Origin: Rothia aeria
GTDB taxonomy: Bacteria; Actinomycetota; Actinomycetes; Actinomycetales; Micrococcaceae
NCBI GenBank assembly: GCA_002355935.1
Contig: AP017895.1
Span: 682,001-746,000, forward strand
Direction: 5' to 3'
Length of the DNA: 64,000 nucleotides
Part shown: positions 44,940-54,854 of the stretch, in pieces
How the letters are laid out: each line of letters starts with the position of its first letter
Position numbering within the stretch: the first letter of the stretch is position 1
Position numbers and translations under genes: made by a program
The notes under the pieces: model-generated
What the model was told of the DNA's origin: nothing
Databases searched by the model: none
The model's input: only the letters and a program-made list of their open reading frames with translations

Positions 44940-45845
44940 ATGCCAGCATCCACTCCCCAAGACACCATACCGTCGAACTCCGCGCAGGCAGCATGCACTG
45001 CGGGAATCGAATTCTCCCAGGTCACCAAACGCTACGGCGCTAACACCGTGGTCAATAACCTGACTCTGAGCATCCCCGCCGGTGAAACCACTGTTTTCGT
45101 CGGTTCCTCAGGATGCGGTAAAACCACCACCCTGCGCATGATCAACCGCATGGTAGAGCCACAGGAAGGCACAATCACCATCGGCGGGCAAAATATCGCA
45201 GACCAAGACCCCTACAAGCTGCGCCGATCCATCGGGTACGTCATGCAAAGCGGCGGGCTGCTGCCGCATCGTACCGTGCTTGAGAACGTTATGACCGTGC
45301 CCCTGTTGAACGGCACCCCCAAACCGCAGGCGAAAGAACGCGCCCTTGACCTTCTGGGTACCGTGGGTTTGGATGCGTCCCTAGCGCAGCGCTACCCGGC
45401 CCAGCTTTCCGGCGGGCAGGCACAGCGCGTGGGAGTCGCGCGGGCGCTCGCGGCGGATGCCTCCATTTTGCTCATGGACGAGCCATTTTCTGCGGTCGAT
45501 CCGATCGTGCGCACCGAACTGCAGGAAGAACTTTTGCGCCTGCAGGGCGAGCTGCATAAGACCATTGTTTTCGTAACCCACGATATTGATGAGGCCCTAT
45601 TCCTCGGCGATAATATTGCGGTCTTCGCCCCCGGCGGCAAGCTTGCCCAGTACGGCGCTCCCGAAGAGATCCTGACGAATCCCGCCAATGATTTTGTGGA
45701 ATCTTTCGTTAGCCAGTCTGTGGGTGCCTTGCTGCCTGCCGATGTGATGCGCCAGGTGCGGTATATTCGCCGCGAACGCTACCGCCGCACACGCGAAGCC
45801 GCAGCATCGGGCGAGGGCGCCGCATCGACCTCTGGGCGGGGATAG
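44940..45845 (+). CDS. Osmoprotectant (glycine betaine/choline) ABC transporter ATP-binding protein
   Basis: A 301-residue ATPase of the OpuCA/ProV type. Walker A is GSSGCGKTTTLRMINRM, the Q-loop QSGGLLPHRTV, signature LSGGQAQRVGVARA, Walker B ILLMDEPFSAVDPIV and H-loop VTHDIDEALFL. There is no CBS-domain pair after the ATPase, only about 50 residues with an Arg-rich tail. It is first of four genes (ATPase, permease, permease, binding protein) with overlaps or one-base gaps. The system imports quaternary amines such as betaine, choline or carnitine for osmotic protection. Confidence 0.92.
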   Translation: MPASTPQDTIPSNSAQAACTAGIEFSQVTKRYGANTVVNNLTLSIPAGETTVFVGSSGCGKTTTLRMINRMVEPQEGTITIGGQNIADQDPYKLRRSIGYVMQSGGLLPHRTVLENVMTVPLLNGTPKPQAKERALDLLGTVGLDASLAQRYPAQLSGGQAQRVGVARALAADASILLMDEPFSAVDPIVRTELQEELLRLQGELHKTIVFVTHDIDEALFLGDNIAVFAPGGKLAQYGAPEEILTNPANDFVESFVSQSVGALLPADVMRQVRYIRRERYRRTREAAASGEGAASTSGRG

Positions 45846-45846
45846 T

Positions 45847-46539
45847 ATGAACCTGTTGCTGGCAGATTCGATGCACTGGGACTGGTTGGGAAATAACATC
45901 CAGCGCGTCCTTGATTTGACCCTCAATCACCTGTACCAGGGTATTATTCCGGTACTTGTGGGAACCGCCCTGTCGATTCCGGTGGCGCGGTATGCCAGCC
46001 GCCGCCGCGCACGGGAAGACGGCGCGAAAACTTACCGGAGTGGTGCGCACGCCCTGGTGCACGGTTTCGGGCTGCTCTACACAATCCCGTCGATCGCGCT
46101 TTTCGTGCTTATGCCGCTGATTCTGGGGACCAGCATTATTTCGCCGGTGAACGTGCTCGTGGCCCTTACGATCTACACGATGGCGCTGATGGTGCGTTCC
46201 GGGGTAGACGCTTTTAACGCGGTTCCCGAGCACGTGGTGGAGTCATCGCGCGCCCTGGGGTACACCCCGGCTCGTGCGTTTTTCACGGTGGAATTACCGC
46301 TCGCTTTGCCCGTGCTTTTTGCCGGTATCCGCGTGGCGACGGTGGCGAATATTGCGATGGTTTCCGTGGGCGCGGTTATTGGTGTTTCTTCGCTCGGCAC
46401 GCTTTTTACCGACGGGCTGGCGCGTAGCATCCCCGCCGAACTTATCACGGGCGTGGTGCTCAGCGCCGCCTTAGCCTACCTCGCCGATGCGCTTCTTGCC
46501 TTCACGGCACGGCGCCTGACCGCCTGGAGGACCGCATGA
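45847..46539 (+). CDS. Osmoprotectant ABC transporter permease 1
   Basis: A 230-residue permease of the OpuCB type with about six hydrophobic segments: HALVHGFGLLYTIPSIALFV and VNVLVALTIYTMALMVRSGV. The ATPase-docking loop is VVESSRALGYTPARAFFTVE (EAA-like). It starts one base after the ATPase stop and overlaps the next permease by 4 nt. The N-terminal hydrophilic stretch ASRRRAREDGAKTYRSG is a cytoplasmic loop. It functions in the membrane with permease 2. Confidence 0.9.
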   Translation: MNLLLADSMHWDWLGNNIQRVLDLTLNHLYQGIIPVLVGTALSIPVARYASRRRAREDGAKTYRSGAHALVHGFGLLYTIPSIALFVLMPLILGTSIISPVNVLVALTIYTMALMVRSGVDAFNAVPEHVVESSRALGYTPARAFFTVELPLALPVLFAGIRVATVANIAMVSVGAVIGVSSLGTLFTDGLARSIPAELITGVVLSAALAYLADALLAFTARRLTAWRTA

Positions 46540-47282
46540 ATGTTATAGAACGTACCTTCGCTTTTCTGGGTGATGGCGCCAACTGGCAAGGGGCTCAGGG
46601 CATTCTTGCGCGCACTGTCGAGCACCTGGGCATAACCGTGTTTGCGGTTGCGATTGCCCTGGTGATTGCCGTGCCTTTGGGGCTGTGGGCTGGGCATACT
46701 CGCCGCGGCGGGCACGCTCTGCTGGGGTTTACCGCCGCTTTGCGCGCCCTGCCTGCTCTGGGTCTGCTGACCCTGCTGGCTCTCTGGTTTGGGGTTAACG
46801 CGATTCCGCCGCTCGTGGTGCTCGTGATTATCGCGGTGGCGCCCCTGCTGGCGCATACCCTCGAAGCCGTGACCGGGATTGACCCGGATGTGGTGGATGC
46901 GGCACGCGCCCAAGGCATGACCGAAGGGCAGATTCTTCGCCGGGTTGAGATTCCTCTGGGTCTTCCGGTGTTTATGGGTGGTCTGCGCAGCGCGGTGCTG
47001 CAGGTGATCGCGACCGCAACTATTGCCGCCTACATTAATGGGAATAACCTGGGCCGGTACCTTTTTGATGGGCTCGCGGTGCGGGACTATCCGCGTATGC
47101 TCGTGGCAACCCTGCTGGTAGCGATACTCGCCTTCGTGGTGGATGCGATCATGGCCCTAGCGCAGCGAGCCGTGACCCCCGTGCCCTTGCGGGGTGGAGG
47201 CGCATCCAAACCTCATGGGCAACCGAAACACGAGAGCGCACTGGATGCGGCAAACTCGCACACGGAAGGGGCGCACGCATGA
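46536..47282 (+). CDS. Osmoprotectant ABC transporter permease 2
   Basis: A 248-residue permease of the OpuCD type. Segments GITVFAVAIALVIAVPLGLW and RALPALGLLTLLALWFGVNA span the membrane; the EAA-like loop is VDAARAQGMTEGQILRRVEI. A polar 35-residue tail rich in His and Lys follows the last segment. It overlaps both neighbours (4 nt each side), so all four genes are translationally coupled. Confidence 0.9.
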   Translation: MNVIERTFAFLGDGANWQGAQGILARTVEHLGITVFAVAIALVIAVPLGLWAGHTRRGGHALLGFTAALRALPALGLLTLLALWFGVNAIPPLVVLVIIAVAPLLAHTLEAVTGIDPDVVDAARAQGMTEGQILRRVEIPLGLPVFMGGLRSAVLQVIATATIAAYINGNNLGRYLFDGLAVRDYPRMLVATLLVAILAFVVDAIMALAQRAVTPVPLRGGGASKPHGQPKHESALDAANSHTEGAHA

Positions 47283-48286
47283 ACCTGGTACATCGCCGAA
47301 ACACGAACGATCGTTCTTTTCTATCCGGAAAGAGCGCGAAAAGCAGCGGAACGGCCGAGACTGGAATGGCACGCGGTGTTACCAGGCGGCGGGCATTGGG
47401 TGTCGTTGGTGCCCTTGGGACGTTAGGAGCGTTGAGCGCCTGCGGGCTGAGCGGCGAAAACGTTTTCGGCGGTGAACACGACGGTATTATCGTGGGGTCA
47501 GCAGCGTTCGCAGAGTCGCAGATTCTCGCCGAAATATACTCCCAAGCGCTAAATAAAAACGGGTTTAAATCGAGCACCCAGCTGGGGATTGGCGCGCGTG
47601 AAGCCTACCTGGGGGCGCTCACCTCCGGGGCTATCGACGTGATCCCCGAATACTCGGGCAACCTGCTGCTGTATCTTGACGAGAACTCCACAGCGCAGAC
47701 CAAACAAGAGATTCTGCAGGCGCTCGGTAGGGTGCTTCAGGACAACCTCAAGGCACTGGACGCCTCGCAGGCGGAAAATAAAGATACCTTAGTCGTCACC
47801 CAGCAGACCGCCCAAAAATACAATCTGCGCACTCTGGATGATATGGCGAAGGTCTGTACCGAACTGAAGATTGGGGCCGCTCCCGAATTTGCCGAACGCG
47901 CCTACGGAATTCCGGGACTCAAAGATAAGTACGGGTGCGTTCCGGCGGAATTCGTCTCGCTTGCGGACGGGGGAGGGGCACTCACCGTCAAAGCCCTGCA
48001 GGATAACACCGTGCAGGTTGTAGATTTGTACTCGACCACCCCGGCAATTACGCAGAACAATTTTGTGATGCTCGAAGACCCGAAAAACATGATTCCGGCG
48101 CAGCAGGTACTCCCCATCATCAACACCAAACGGGTTCCCGAGGATGCGCATGCGGTACTGAACCGCATCAGTGCGGTGCTGACGACCGACGATTTACGCT
48201 CGCTCAATGACGAGGTATCCGGCGATAAGAAACTGGACCCATCCACGGCAGCGACAAATTGGCTCAAAGATAAGGGGCTGTTGTAG
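47279..48286 (+). CDS. Osmoprotectant ABC transporter substrate-binding lipoprotein
   Basis: A 335-residue OpuCC/OsmF-like binding protein. The signal has a twin Arg-containing start (TRRRALGVVGALGTLGALSA) and lipobox LSAC, so it is probably a Tat-exported lipoprotein. The mature domain shows GIIVGSAAFAESQILAEIYS, SGAIDVIPEYSGNLLLYLDE and VDLYSTTPAITQNNFVMLED, typical of QAC-binding proteins. Overlap with permease 2 by 4 nt. The first 40 residues before the signal are long; a later start, for example MARGVTRRRALG, is possible. Confidence 0.9.
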   Translation: MNLVHRRNTNDRSFLSGKSAKSSGTAETGMARGVTRRRALGVVGALGTLGALSACGLSGENVFGGEHDGIIVGSAAFAESQILAEIYSQALNKNGFKSSTQLGIGAREAYLGALTSGAIDVIPEYSGNLLLYLDENSTAQTKQEILQALGRVLQDNLKALDASQAENKDTLVVTQQTAQKYNLRTLDDMAKVCTELKIGAAPEFAERAYGIPGLKDKYGCVPAEFVSLADGGGALTVKALQDNTVQVVDLYSTTPAITQNNFVMLEDPKNMIPAQQVLPIINTKRVPEDAHAVLNRISAVLTTDDLRSLNDEVSGDKKLDPSTAATNWLKDKGLL

Positions 48287-48373
48287 CCTTTCTTCCTTTT
48301 CTGCGCTGGACTCTGAATGCCGCTAGGTTCTGGTGCTCAGCATATGCGGTTGTGGAGATGAACGGAGAGGAGT

Positions 48374-48856
48374 CTAAGCGACCGGGAGTTCCGTGAGGGA
48401 AAGGCCCACCCGCAGGTCACCGAGCGCATCCGTCAGGTATTCGATGCCAGCCTCTAAGGAATCCAGCACATCCTCGCCCGCGCTAGAGACTACCACCGAC
48501 GTCACAATGCGCCAGCCCGCCTCACCCTTCGATGGCACGCTGAACCTGCCTGAATCAACAGTCTGTGCTCCCTCATGGATCCCGGCGAGCGCCACCCTGC
48601 CCCGCCCGGATGCGGGCACCACGCCCACCGTAAACCCGCCCGCATAGTAGGGGCGCGCAAACCCCAAATCTGGGTCAAGCGTGAGTCCATCAGCGGAGTC
48701 GTCACGAGTGAGGGAGCACAAGAAGGAGCGTACTGCATCCAAAATCTGCCGTTGGGATGCGCCGCCCGGCACCCGCGCCACGTCAATCCGCACGCTCAGA
48801 AGCAAGTCAAGGTCGGCACGTTGGAAGGTTTCGGAGGGCATGTAATCAAAACTCAT
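48374..48856 (-). CDS. Hypothetical protein
   Basis: A 160-residue protein starting MSFDYMPSETFQRADLDLLL. It has no signal peptide or membrane segment. Mixed strands and helices are suggested by GGFTVGVVPASGRGRVALAG and EDVLDSLEAGIEYLTDALGD. No family recognised. Base composition matches its neighbours. The C-terminal half resembles no catalytic domain I know. It lies alone on the minus strand after the osmoprotectant operon. Confidence 0.6.
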   Translation of the reverse strand: MSFDYMPSETFQRADLDLLLSVRIDVARVPGGASQRQILDAVRSFLCSLTRDDSADGLTLDPDLGFARPYYAGGFTVGVVPASGRGRVALAGIHEGAQTVDSGRFSVPSKGEAGWRIVTSVVVSSAGEDVLDSLEAGIEYLTDALGDLRVGLSLTELPVA

Positions 48857-48986
48857 GCTCCCACTTTAACTGCGTTTTAAACCGCGAGCAGGTCGTTTTT
48901 TGCCGAACAGGTGGAAAAAACACACCTGCTCGCGCATGTAACCATACCTGTAAATGCCCATGTAACCGAGCAATTAATCTGGCGAG

Positions 48987-50870
48987 CTAAGAAGAAACGA
49001 TGGGCTCTTCCACGATCAAAGCCAGCGATTCGTAGGGACGCAGCGTAACCTCAACCTTGCCAGGATCGGAGCCAGAAACACTGGAAGCACCGCTACTTTC
49101 CGACGTCTCAGAAACACCGCTAACACAACCGAGCGGATTCTTGTAATTACACAAAAGCACCCGCGCAGACTGCGCTTCCGCTGGAACTCGTGAGCCTTCA
49201 CTGCCAGCGACTGCGTCCAGAACCTCGCCCGGCATGAACTCGGCAGGAACACCCACCGCCGTCTCGTCCCCAAAGAAATTATTGAGCACCAACAGCCGCG
49301 TGCGCGTGCCTTTAGCGATATGTTCACGCAGGTACCCGAAGACCCGCTCATGGTCGAGCGTATAGGGCGCGTAACTGCCTTCAGAAATCACCGGGTACTG
49401 CCCGCGCAGGCGAATCAGCTCGCGATAGTACGGCAAAATAACGCCGTCACGTTCCTCATCCGCCACCGAAATACCTGCGCCGGTTGCCGCATCCACACTG
49501 GGCGCGGGCGCCAGCCAGGGGGCGGCGGTACCAAATCCAACCGTGCCGCGTTCCCCACCGGAACCAGACTCCCACTGCATGGGAACACGCGAATTATCCC
49601 GTGCCTTGGCGCGCACAACCTCAAGCGCCTCGACCTCCGAGAGACCCCGCGCACGCAGGGTCTTAAAAGCGTTATGAGCCTCAACGTCCACGTAGTCGTC
49701 AATCGAAGAATACACCGGGTCAATCATGCCGATCTCTTCGCCCTGATAAATATAGGGAGTGCCGCGCAGCAGGTGAATCACGGTCGCCAGCATGGTCGCA
49801 GATTCCGCCCGATACCGCTGAACGTCACCAAAACGGTTGAGCGCGCGCGGCTGATCATGATTATTCCAAAACAGCGCATTCCACCCGCCGCCCGCCTGCA
49901 TACCCAGCGCCCAATCGTTGAGCAGCCCCTTCAGCTCAGCAAAGCGGAACGGCACCTTCGACCACTTCTCGCCGTCCTCATAATCCACCTTCAGATGGTG
50001 AAAACTAAACACCATGTCGAGCTCGCGGTTCTCGGGGTTGGAGTAGCCCACGCAGTTCTCGATGCTCGTCGAGGACATTTCACCCACGGTCACGGTATCC
50101 CCATACCGCCCGAACGATGCGCGGTTCAGCTCCCGCAGACACGTATGCACAATGGGCGTATCGGTATACAGGGTCTTATCGACAACCCCAGCGGGCGCAT
50201 CCTCAAGCTCCTCGGACTTGCCGATCACGTTAATGACATCGAAGCGGAACCCGCGAACACCCTTGTCATACCAGAAATTGACGACCTTATAGAGTTCCTC
50301 ACGCACGGCGGGGTTGTACCAGTTCAGATCAGCCTGTGTGACGTCGTAAAGGTGCAGATAGTACAGCGGTGCCCCCGATTCGTCCCGATAAACCTCACCC
50401 GCCGTATCGGTGAAAGGCTCCCAGGCTGAACCGCCGAATTTCGATTCCCAGTTCGTGGGCGGAACCACCGTGCCGTCAGGCTGAACCCGCCCCGGGCGAA
50501 GATAGAAATAATCCCAGTACTCGCGCTCGCCCGCCTGCGCCCGCCTAAACCACTCGTGCTCAGTCGAAACATGGTTGAGCACCATATCGAACATGACCCC
50601 GATGCCGTGCTCCCCGAAAGCGGCGATCATCTCCTCAACATCTTCCATCGTGCCCAGCTCGGGGTTAATGGCGTAGTAGTCGGAAATGTCGTAGCCGTTA
50701 TCGTGCTGGGGCGAGGCGAAGAACGGGTTGAACCACACCATGCCCACCCCCAGCGATGCCACATAGGGCACTTTCTCGATAATGCCGCGAATATCACCGG
50801 TTGGCCGCCCGTGCGTGGAATAGAACGACTTCGGGTAGATCTGGTAGATCACGCTGTTACGGAATGACAT
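48987..50870 (-). CDS. treC: GH13 alpha-glucosidase, trehalose-6-phosphate hydrolase-like
   Basis: A 627-residue GH13 enzyme. Conserved regions: DMVLNHVSTEHEWF, GFRFDVINVIGK with the nucleophile Asp, TVGEMSS with the acid Glu, and WNNHDQPRALNRFG. The FDVIN form and PHDNGYDISDYY-type start (QHDNGYDISDYYAINPELGT) point to trehalose-6-phosphate hydrolase rather than a maltase, but oligo-1,6-glucosidase remains possible. The protein is longer than TreC (about 550) because of a Ser/Gly-rich insert before the C-terminus (SGVSETSESSGASSVSG). It is cytoplasmic. No PTS gene is adjacent. Confidence 0.85.
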   Translation of the reverse strand: MSFRNSVIYQIYPKSFYSTHGRPTGDIRGIIEKVPYVASLGVGMVWFNPFFASPQHDNGYDISDYYAINPELGTMEDVEEMIAAFGEHGIGVMFDMVLNHVSTEHEWFRRAQAGEREYWDYFYLRPGRVQPDGTVVPPTNWESKFGGSAWEPFTDTAGEVYRDESGAPLYYLHLYDVTQADLNWYNPAVREELYKVVNFWYDKGVRGFRFDVINVIGKSEELEDAPAGVVDKTLYTDTPIVHTCLRELNRASFGRYGDTVTVGEMSSTSIENCVGYSNPENRELDMVFSFHHLKVDYEDGEKWSKVPFRFAELKGLLNDWALGMQAGGGWNALFWNNHDQPRALNRFGDVQRYRAESATMLATVIHLLRGTPYIYQGEEIGMIDPVYSSIDDYVDVEAHNAFKTLRARGLSEVEALEVVRAKARDNSRVPMQWESGSGGERGTVGFGTAAPWLAPAPSVDAATGAGISVADEERDGVILPYYRELIRLRGQYPVISEGSYAPYTLDHERVFGYLREHIAKGTRTRLLVLNNFFGDETAVGVPAEFMPGEVLDAVAGSEGSRVPAEAQSARVLLCNYKNPLGCVSGVSETSESSGASSVSGSDPGKVEVTLRPYESLALIVEEPIVSS

Positions 50871-51225
50871 GACGCCTCACGTTATTATCTGCATTAGAAG
50901 GCGGGGTGCTGAGCCTGGGCACCAATTTCGCCGGATTTAAGGGGCTGCGCGTTCACCCTGTGAAAACTCTGGTGCCCACGATTTTCCCCTACCAGCTTAG
51001 GGGCATAATAGGTAAACATCTGAGAAATACGGGGTGGTACCCGAAAATGGGGAAATCTGCCGCAGATCCGGCATCGCCTCACCCGCACACCAGGGCACCT
51101 ACCGCGCCCGGTGTGCAGATGCGCCCCACGCCCGCTCTGGCTGCAAACCAAAGCTACCCTTCGCTGAAGAGACGTGCAGTGCGGGCGTAAAATCTATTGA
51201 TGCATCACAACGGAAGGTAGAGACA
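50871..51225 (+). other. Intergenic region upstream of ilvD
   Basis: About 355 bp between divergent treC-like and ilvD genes. I looked for a leader peptide rich in Ile, Leu or Val and for a T-box and found neither. GGAAGGTAG precedes the ilvD ATG. Confidence 0.4.
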
Positions 51226-53070
51226 ATGCCCGAATTACGCTCACGCACCTCAACTCACGGTCGCAATATGGCCGGTGCCCGTGCCCTGTGGCGCGCAACC
51301 GGCATGGGTGATGATGATTTCGGCAAACCGATTATTGCGATTGCCAACTCTTACACCCAGTTCGTGCCCGGTCACGTGCACCTGAAAAATATGGGCGACC
51401 TGGTGGCTGGCGCTATTCGTGAGGCTGGCGGCGTGGCGAAAGAATTCAACACCATCGCGGTTGATGACGGCATCGCGATGGGCCACGACGGCATGCTCTA
51501 TTCCCTGCCCTCACGCGACCTCATTGCCGACTCGGTCGAATACATGGTGAACGCTCACCGTGCGGATGCGCTCGTATGTATCTCGAACTGCGACAAGATC
51601 ACCCCCGGCATGCTCTTGGCGGCAATGCGCCTGAATATCCCCACAATTTTCGTGTCGGGCGGTCCCATGGAATCCGGCGAGGGCATTGAAGGCGTTGTGG
51701 AGCACCGCCTGGATCTGGTGGATGCGATGGTCATGGCGGTGGACGATTCCGTGAGCGATACCGCGCTCGCCCAGATCGAGAAGAACGCCTGCCCCACGTG
51801 TGGTTCCTGTGCGGGCATGTTTACCGCAAACTCCATGAACTGCCTGAACGAGGCGATCGGTCTGGCGCTGCCCGGCAACGGTACCACGCTTGCGACCCAG
51901 ATCGCGCGTAAAGAGCTGTTTTTGCAGGCGGGTAAGCGCATCGTTGGCCTGGCGAAGCGCTACTACGAGCAGGATGACGAGTCTGTTCTGCCCCGTTCGA
52001 TCGCCACCAAGGAAGCCTTTGAGAATGCTATGGCGCTGGATGTGGCGATGGGCGGTTCCACCAACACCGTGCTGCATATTCTGGCGATTGCCCACGAGGC
52101 GCAGGTCGATTTCACCCTGGACGATATCGACCGTATTTCGCGGCATGTGCCCTGTCTGGCGAAGGTTGCACCGAACTCTACGAAGTATCACATTGAGCAT
52201 GTGCACCGGGCAGGCGGTATCCCTGCGCTGCTGGGTGAGCTGGACCGTGCCGGGTTGCTCAACAAGAACGTTCATTCTGTTCATGCGGATTCGCTGGACG
52301 AATGGCTTGCCGAATGGGATATCCGTTCCGGTACCGCGAGCGAGCAGGCTCGCGAACTGTACCTTGCCGCACCCGGCGGGGTGCGTACCACGCAGGCGTT
52401 CTCGACCGCGAACAAGTACGAATCACATGAGACGGACGCCGAAAACGGGTGCATTCGTGCTGTGGAACATGCCTACACGAAAGACGGCGGTCTGGCGGTT
52501 CTGCGCGGCAATATCGCCCAGAACGGTGCGATCATCAAATCCGCCGGTATTGATGAAGAACTTTTCCACTTCGTGGGTAAGGCATTTGTGGTTGAGTCGC
52601 AGGATGAAGCTGTGTTTGAGATTCTGTCGAAGCACGTGAAACCCGGCGATATTGTGGTGATTCAGTATGAGGGCCCGAAGGGCGGCCCCGGTATGCAGGA
52701 GATGCTGTACCCCACCTCGTACCTGAAAGGCCTGGGTCTGGGCAAAAGCTGCGCACTCATTACCGACGGGCGTTTCTCGGGCGGTACTTCGGGCATTTCG
52801 ATTGGTCACGTTTCGCCGGAGGCTGCCGCCGGTGGCGCTATCGGCCTGCTGGAAACCGGCGACGAGATCGAGATCGACGTACACAACCGCATCCTGCGGG
52901 CGAATGTGCCGGATGAGGTTTTGGAGGCGCGGCGCAAGGCGAAGGGCGCCCTTCCGTGGAAGCCCACTAAGCCGCGTGAACGTCAAGTCTCGAATGCGCT
53001 GAAGGTTTACGGGATGCTGGCCGCCTCTGCCGATAAGGGCGGGGTACGTATCCTCCCGGAGGGGTACTAA
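51226..53070 (+). CDS. ilvD: Dihydroxy-acid dehydratase
   Basis: A 614-residue Fe-S enzyme making 2-oxo acids for valine, isoleucine and leucine. N-terminus [20 protein letters not shown]; cluster-ligand motifs [12 protein letters not shown] and [20 protein letters not shown]; later [22 protein letters not shown] ([20 protein letters not shown]) and [37 protein letters not shown]. Start ATG at 51226 with GGAAGGTAG upstream. The last 141 bp are repeated exactly at 54855-54995, so the functional end has been re-created or replaced by an insertion event. Confidence 0.96.
   Translation: MPELRSRTSTHGRNMAGARALWRATGMGDDDFGKPIIAIANSYTQFVPGHVHLKNMGDLVAGAIREAGGVAKEFNTIAVDDGIAMGHDGMLYSLPSRDLIADSVEYMVNAHRADALVCISNCDKITPGMLLAAMRLNIPTIFVSGGPMESGEGIEGVVEHRLDLVDAMVMAVDDSVSDTALAQIEKNACPTCGSCAGMFTANSMNCLNEAIGLALPGNGTTLATQIARKELFLQAGKRIVGLAKRYYEQDDESVLPRSIATKEAFENAMALDVAMGGSTNTVLHILAIAHEAQVDFTLDDIDRISRHVPCLAKVAPNSTKYHIEHVHRAGGIPALLGELDRAGLLNKNVHSVHADSLDEWLAEWDIRSGTASEQARELYLAAPGGVRTTQAFSTANKYESHETDAENGCIRAVEHAYTKDGGLAVLRGNIAQNGAIIKSAGIDEELFHFVGKAFVVESQDEAVFEILSKHVKPGDIVVIQYEGPKGGPGMQEMLYPTSYLKGLGLGKSCALITDGRFSGGTSGISIGHVSPEAAAGGAIGLLETGDEIEIDVHNRILRANVPDEVLEARRKAKGALPWKPTKPRERQVSNALKVYGMLAASADKGGVRILPEGY
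52930..53070 (+). repeat. 141-bp perfect direct repeat, left copy (3' end of ilvD)
   Basis: Identical to 54855-54995, both starting CGGCGCAAGGCGAAGGGCGC and ending at the stop codon TAA. The unique segment between the copies is 53071-54854. Confidence 0.97.
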
Positions 53071-53102
53071 GTCCCTTAGGCGTTGGATAGGATTACCACA
53101 GA

Positions 53103-53167
53103 ATAAACAACGTAGAGGGGGAGTAATTTCTAGGTTCTAGAAATTACTCCCCCTCTACGTTGTTTAT
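53103..53167 (+). terminator. 31-bp perfect hairpin after ilvD
   Basis: Arms 53103-53133 and 53137-53167 pair without mismatch around the loop GTT; the stem contains GTAGAGGGGGAGTAATTTC. A T-rich sequence follows. Far longer than ordinary terminators, it sits at the inner edge of the inserted segment. Confidence 0.8.
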
Positions 53168-53211
53168 ATTTTAGATTATATAAATAAGGGGAATAATCAT
53201 AATAAGTATTT

Positions 53212-53873
53212 TTACCGCTTATATGCGTTGGGAGGGAGTTCTCCAGATTGAACAACCTGATGAGTATTACTATCCCAGGTGAAATAAGCAGTAGCTACGC
53301 CAGATGCTTGAGCACTTGACTCACCTTCTTTAGGGTATATATACCGCACCTCAATTTTATTCTTAGAAACGCGTGATATCTTGGGCATAGCGCCAATCTC
53401 TTTAGATGTTGCAGTCCCAACATATTCACCATGGTGGAAAAGTAAGATTGGAGTCGGTTGCATAACTGTGCAACAGGGGCCCTCAGAAATAGTAATCCAA
53501 GACAGTTCTGCACATGGAGAGTAGTTGTCTCCGTTTGTTGTGACTTCCTGCCAAACGGTTTTACGATTTGCATGCTTATAGCCAGATCTACGGCTTCAGC
53601 TCTTGTTTTGGATGTGCAGCTAGTATTTGGGGTAGCTGATACGGTAGGTGATTGCTGTGTTGGCTCTACAGTAGACACAGTAGGGGTAGAAATGGTGCTA
53701 AGAGTAGGTTGTGGGGATGCGTAAACAGTAACAATTGATTGTTGTGGCGCAGGACTGTTTGTTGTTGCGTGTGTTGCGCTTGGCGAAGAAGAATTTGATT
53801 CTCCTGGCTGAGCACATGCAGATAAAGCGATAGTTACTGTTACCAGGAGTATAATTATTTTTCGAATTCCCAT
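53212..53873 (-). CDS. LppP/LprE-type lipoprotein (one-base frameshift)
   Basis: A lipoprotein with signal MGIRKIIILLVTVTIALSAC (lipobox LSAC), a Ser/Thr/Pro-rich linker of about 70 residues, then a domain like the LppP/LprE family of mycobacteria: CAELSWITISEGP, TPILLFHHGEYVGTATSKE and ATAYFTWDSNTHQVVQSGEL. The frame breaks at the T run 53559-53562 (A run in the coding strand). One base joins MQIVKTVWQEVTTNGDNYSP and gives 220 residues. It is AT-rich and lies inside the segment flanked by the ilvD repeat. It is presumably surface-located; function unknown. Confidence 0.78.
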
Positions 53874-53905
53874 GGGCTATCTATAACTCCTTAAATCTTT
53901 GCCAA

Positions 53906-54571
53906 TTAGTGTTTGTGATCAAAGAATGTATTTAGGTCTGTTTTGTTTATATTGTAAGTGAGGGAGCTTATGATAGATTTTTCTATATCTTGCACAATTG
54001 ATATATCTCGTGAATCTATTCCAAGTATTACGGGTTGTGTTCCAAATTGTTGTATTGAAAGGGTTGCCTGCAAAGATTTCATAAGTATCATAATTCCTAA
54101 TGAAAATAAAATTAGATGTAGTGCAGTATATCCTGTGGTTGAAATAAAAAGTTGTATAAGTATATAGAATGCAAGAGATATAAGGATTATGTATTTTATT
54201 CCAGGGGGATTTAGCTTAGAACTTGAGAAGGAATGCCCGTATATGAATACAGCTAAGAGAAAATAGATTATTGCTACGAAACATAGCGTAAGGGTGGTGG
54301 TTAGTGAAATCCCGTATGCTAGAGTTTGTAGTCCCGGAATGGTGGTTAGCACAGACAGTAGTAGAAAAAATGCTCCTTGAATAATAGAATTCCTGCGATA
54401 TCGAAGCCCAGAAGAAACTAACGACAGAGTTTGTAGAGGAAGGGTCTGGTTCTGTTTTCTTATGCGGAATATACCAAAGAGGAAATTGGATCTTTGTATA
54501 GTAATAAATCTATTATCTATAGTGATGGTTCCACTTTGTGTTTTTGAGTTAAAAGTATATTGGGTGGACAT
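53906..54571 (-). CDS. Hypothetical membrane protein in ilvD-flanked cargo
   Basis: A 221-residue protein with a strand-rich start (MSTQYTFNSKTQSGTITIDN, resembling a PH-like or bPH domain) and four hydrophobic segments: GAFFLLLSVLTTIPGLQTLA, LTLCFVAIIYFLLAVFIYGH, YIILISLAFYILIQLFIST and LHLILFSLGIMILM. The C-terminus is polar with ITYNINKTDL-type residues. Very AT-rich compared with the surrounding genes. It lies 32 nt upstream of the lipoprotein gene on the same strand, so they form a two-gene operon. No function assigned. Confidence 0.7.
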   Translation of the reverse strand: MSTQYTFNSKTQSGTITIDNRFITIQRSNFLFGIFRIRKQNQTLPLQTLSLVSSGLRYRRNSIIQGAFFLLLSVLTTIPGLQTLAYGISLTTTLTLCFVAIIYFLLAVFIYGHSFSSSKLNPPGIKYIILISLAFYILIQLFISTTGYTALHLILFSLGIMILMKSLQATLSIQQFGTQPVILGIDSRDISIVQDIEKSIISSLTYNINKTDLNTFFDHKH

Positions 54572-54854
54572 GTGTCCTCCTGTTGAGAGTGATGCTTGTG
54601 TGTACCTTCTAGACTAACCATAACTAATATGAAGAGCAAGCATATGAGGGGTATTTATCAGAGGAATCGCCTTACATAACACGACGATCCCTAATTTGCA
54701 AGGTACATGATGGTGAGAAGCCAACCACCGATCACTTGCACAGGTAGAAACTAGTGTTTGCTCACCGTAGAGCTGGACTTAACGCAACACAGTTCGCACC
54801 TTTTTGGATAACGTTCTTCTCTGGAACCGGCTCAATATTAAGCCCATGCTCTTA

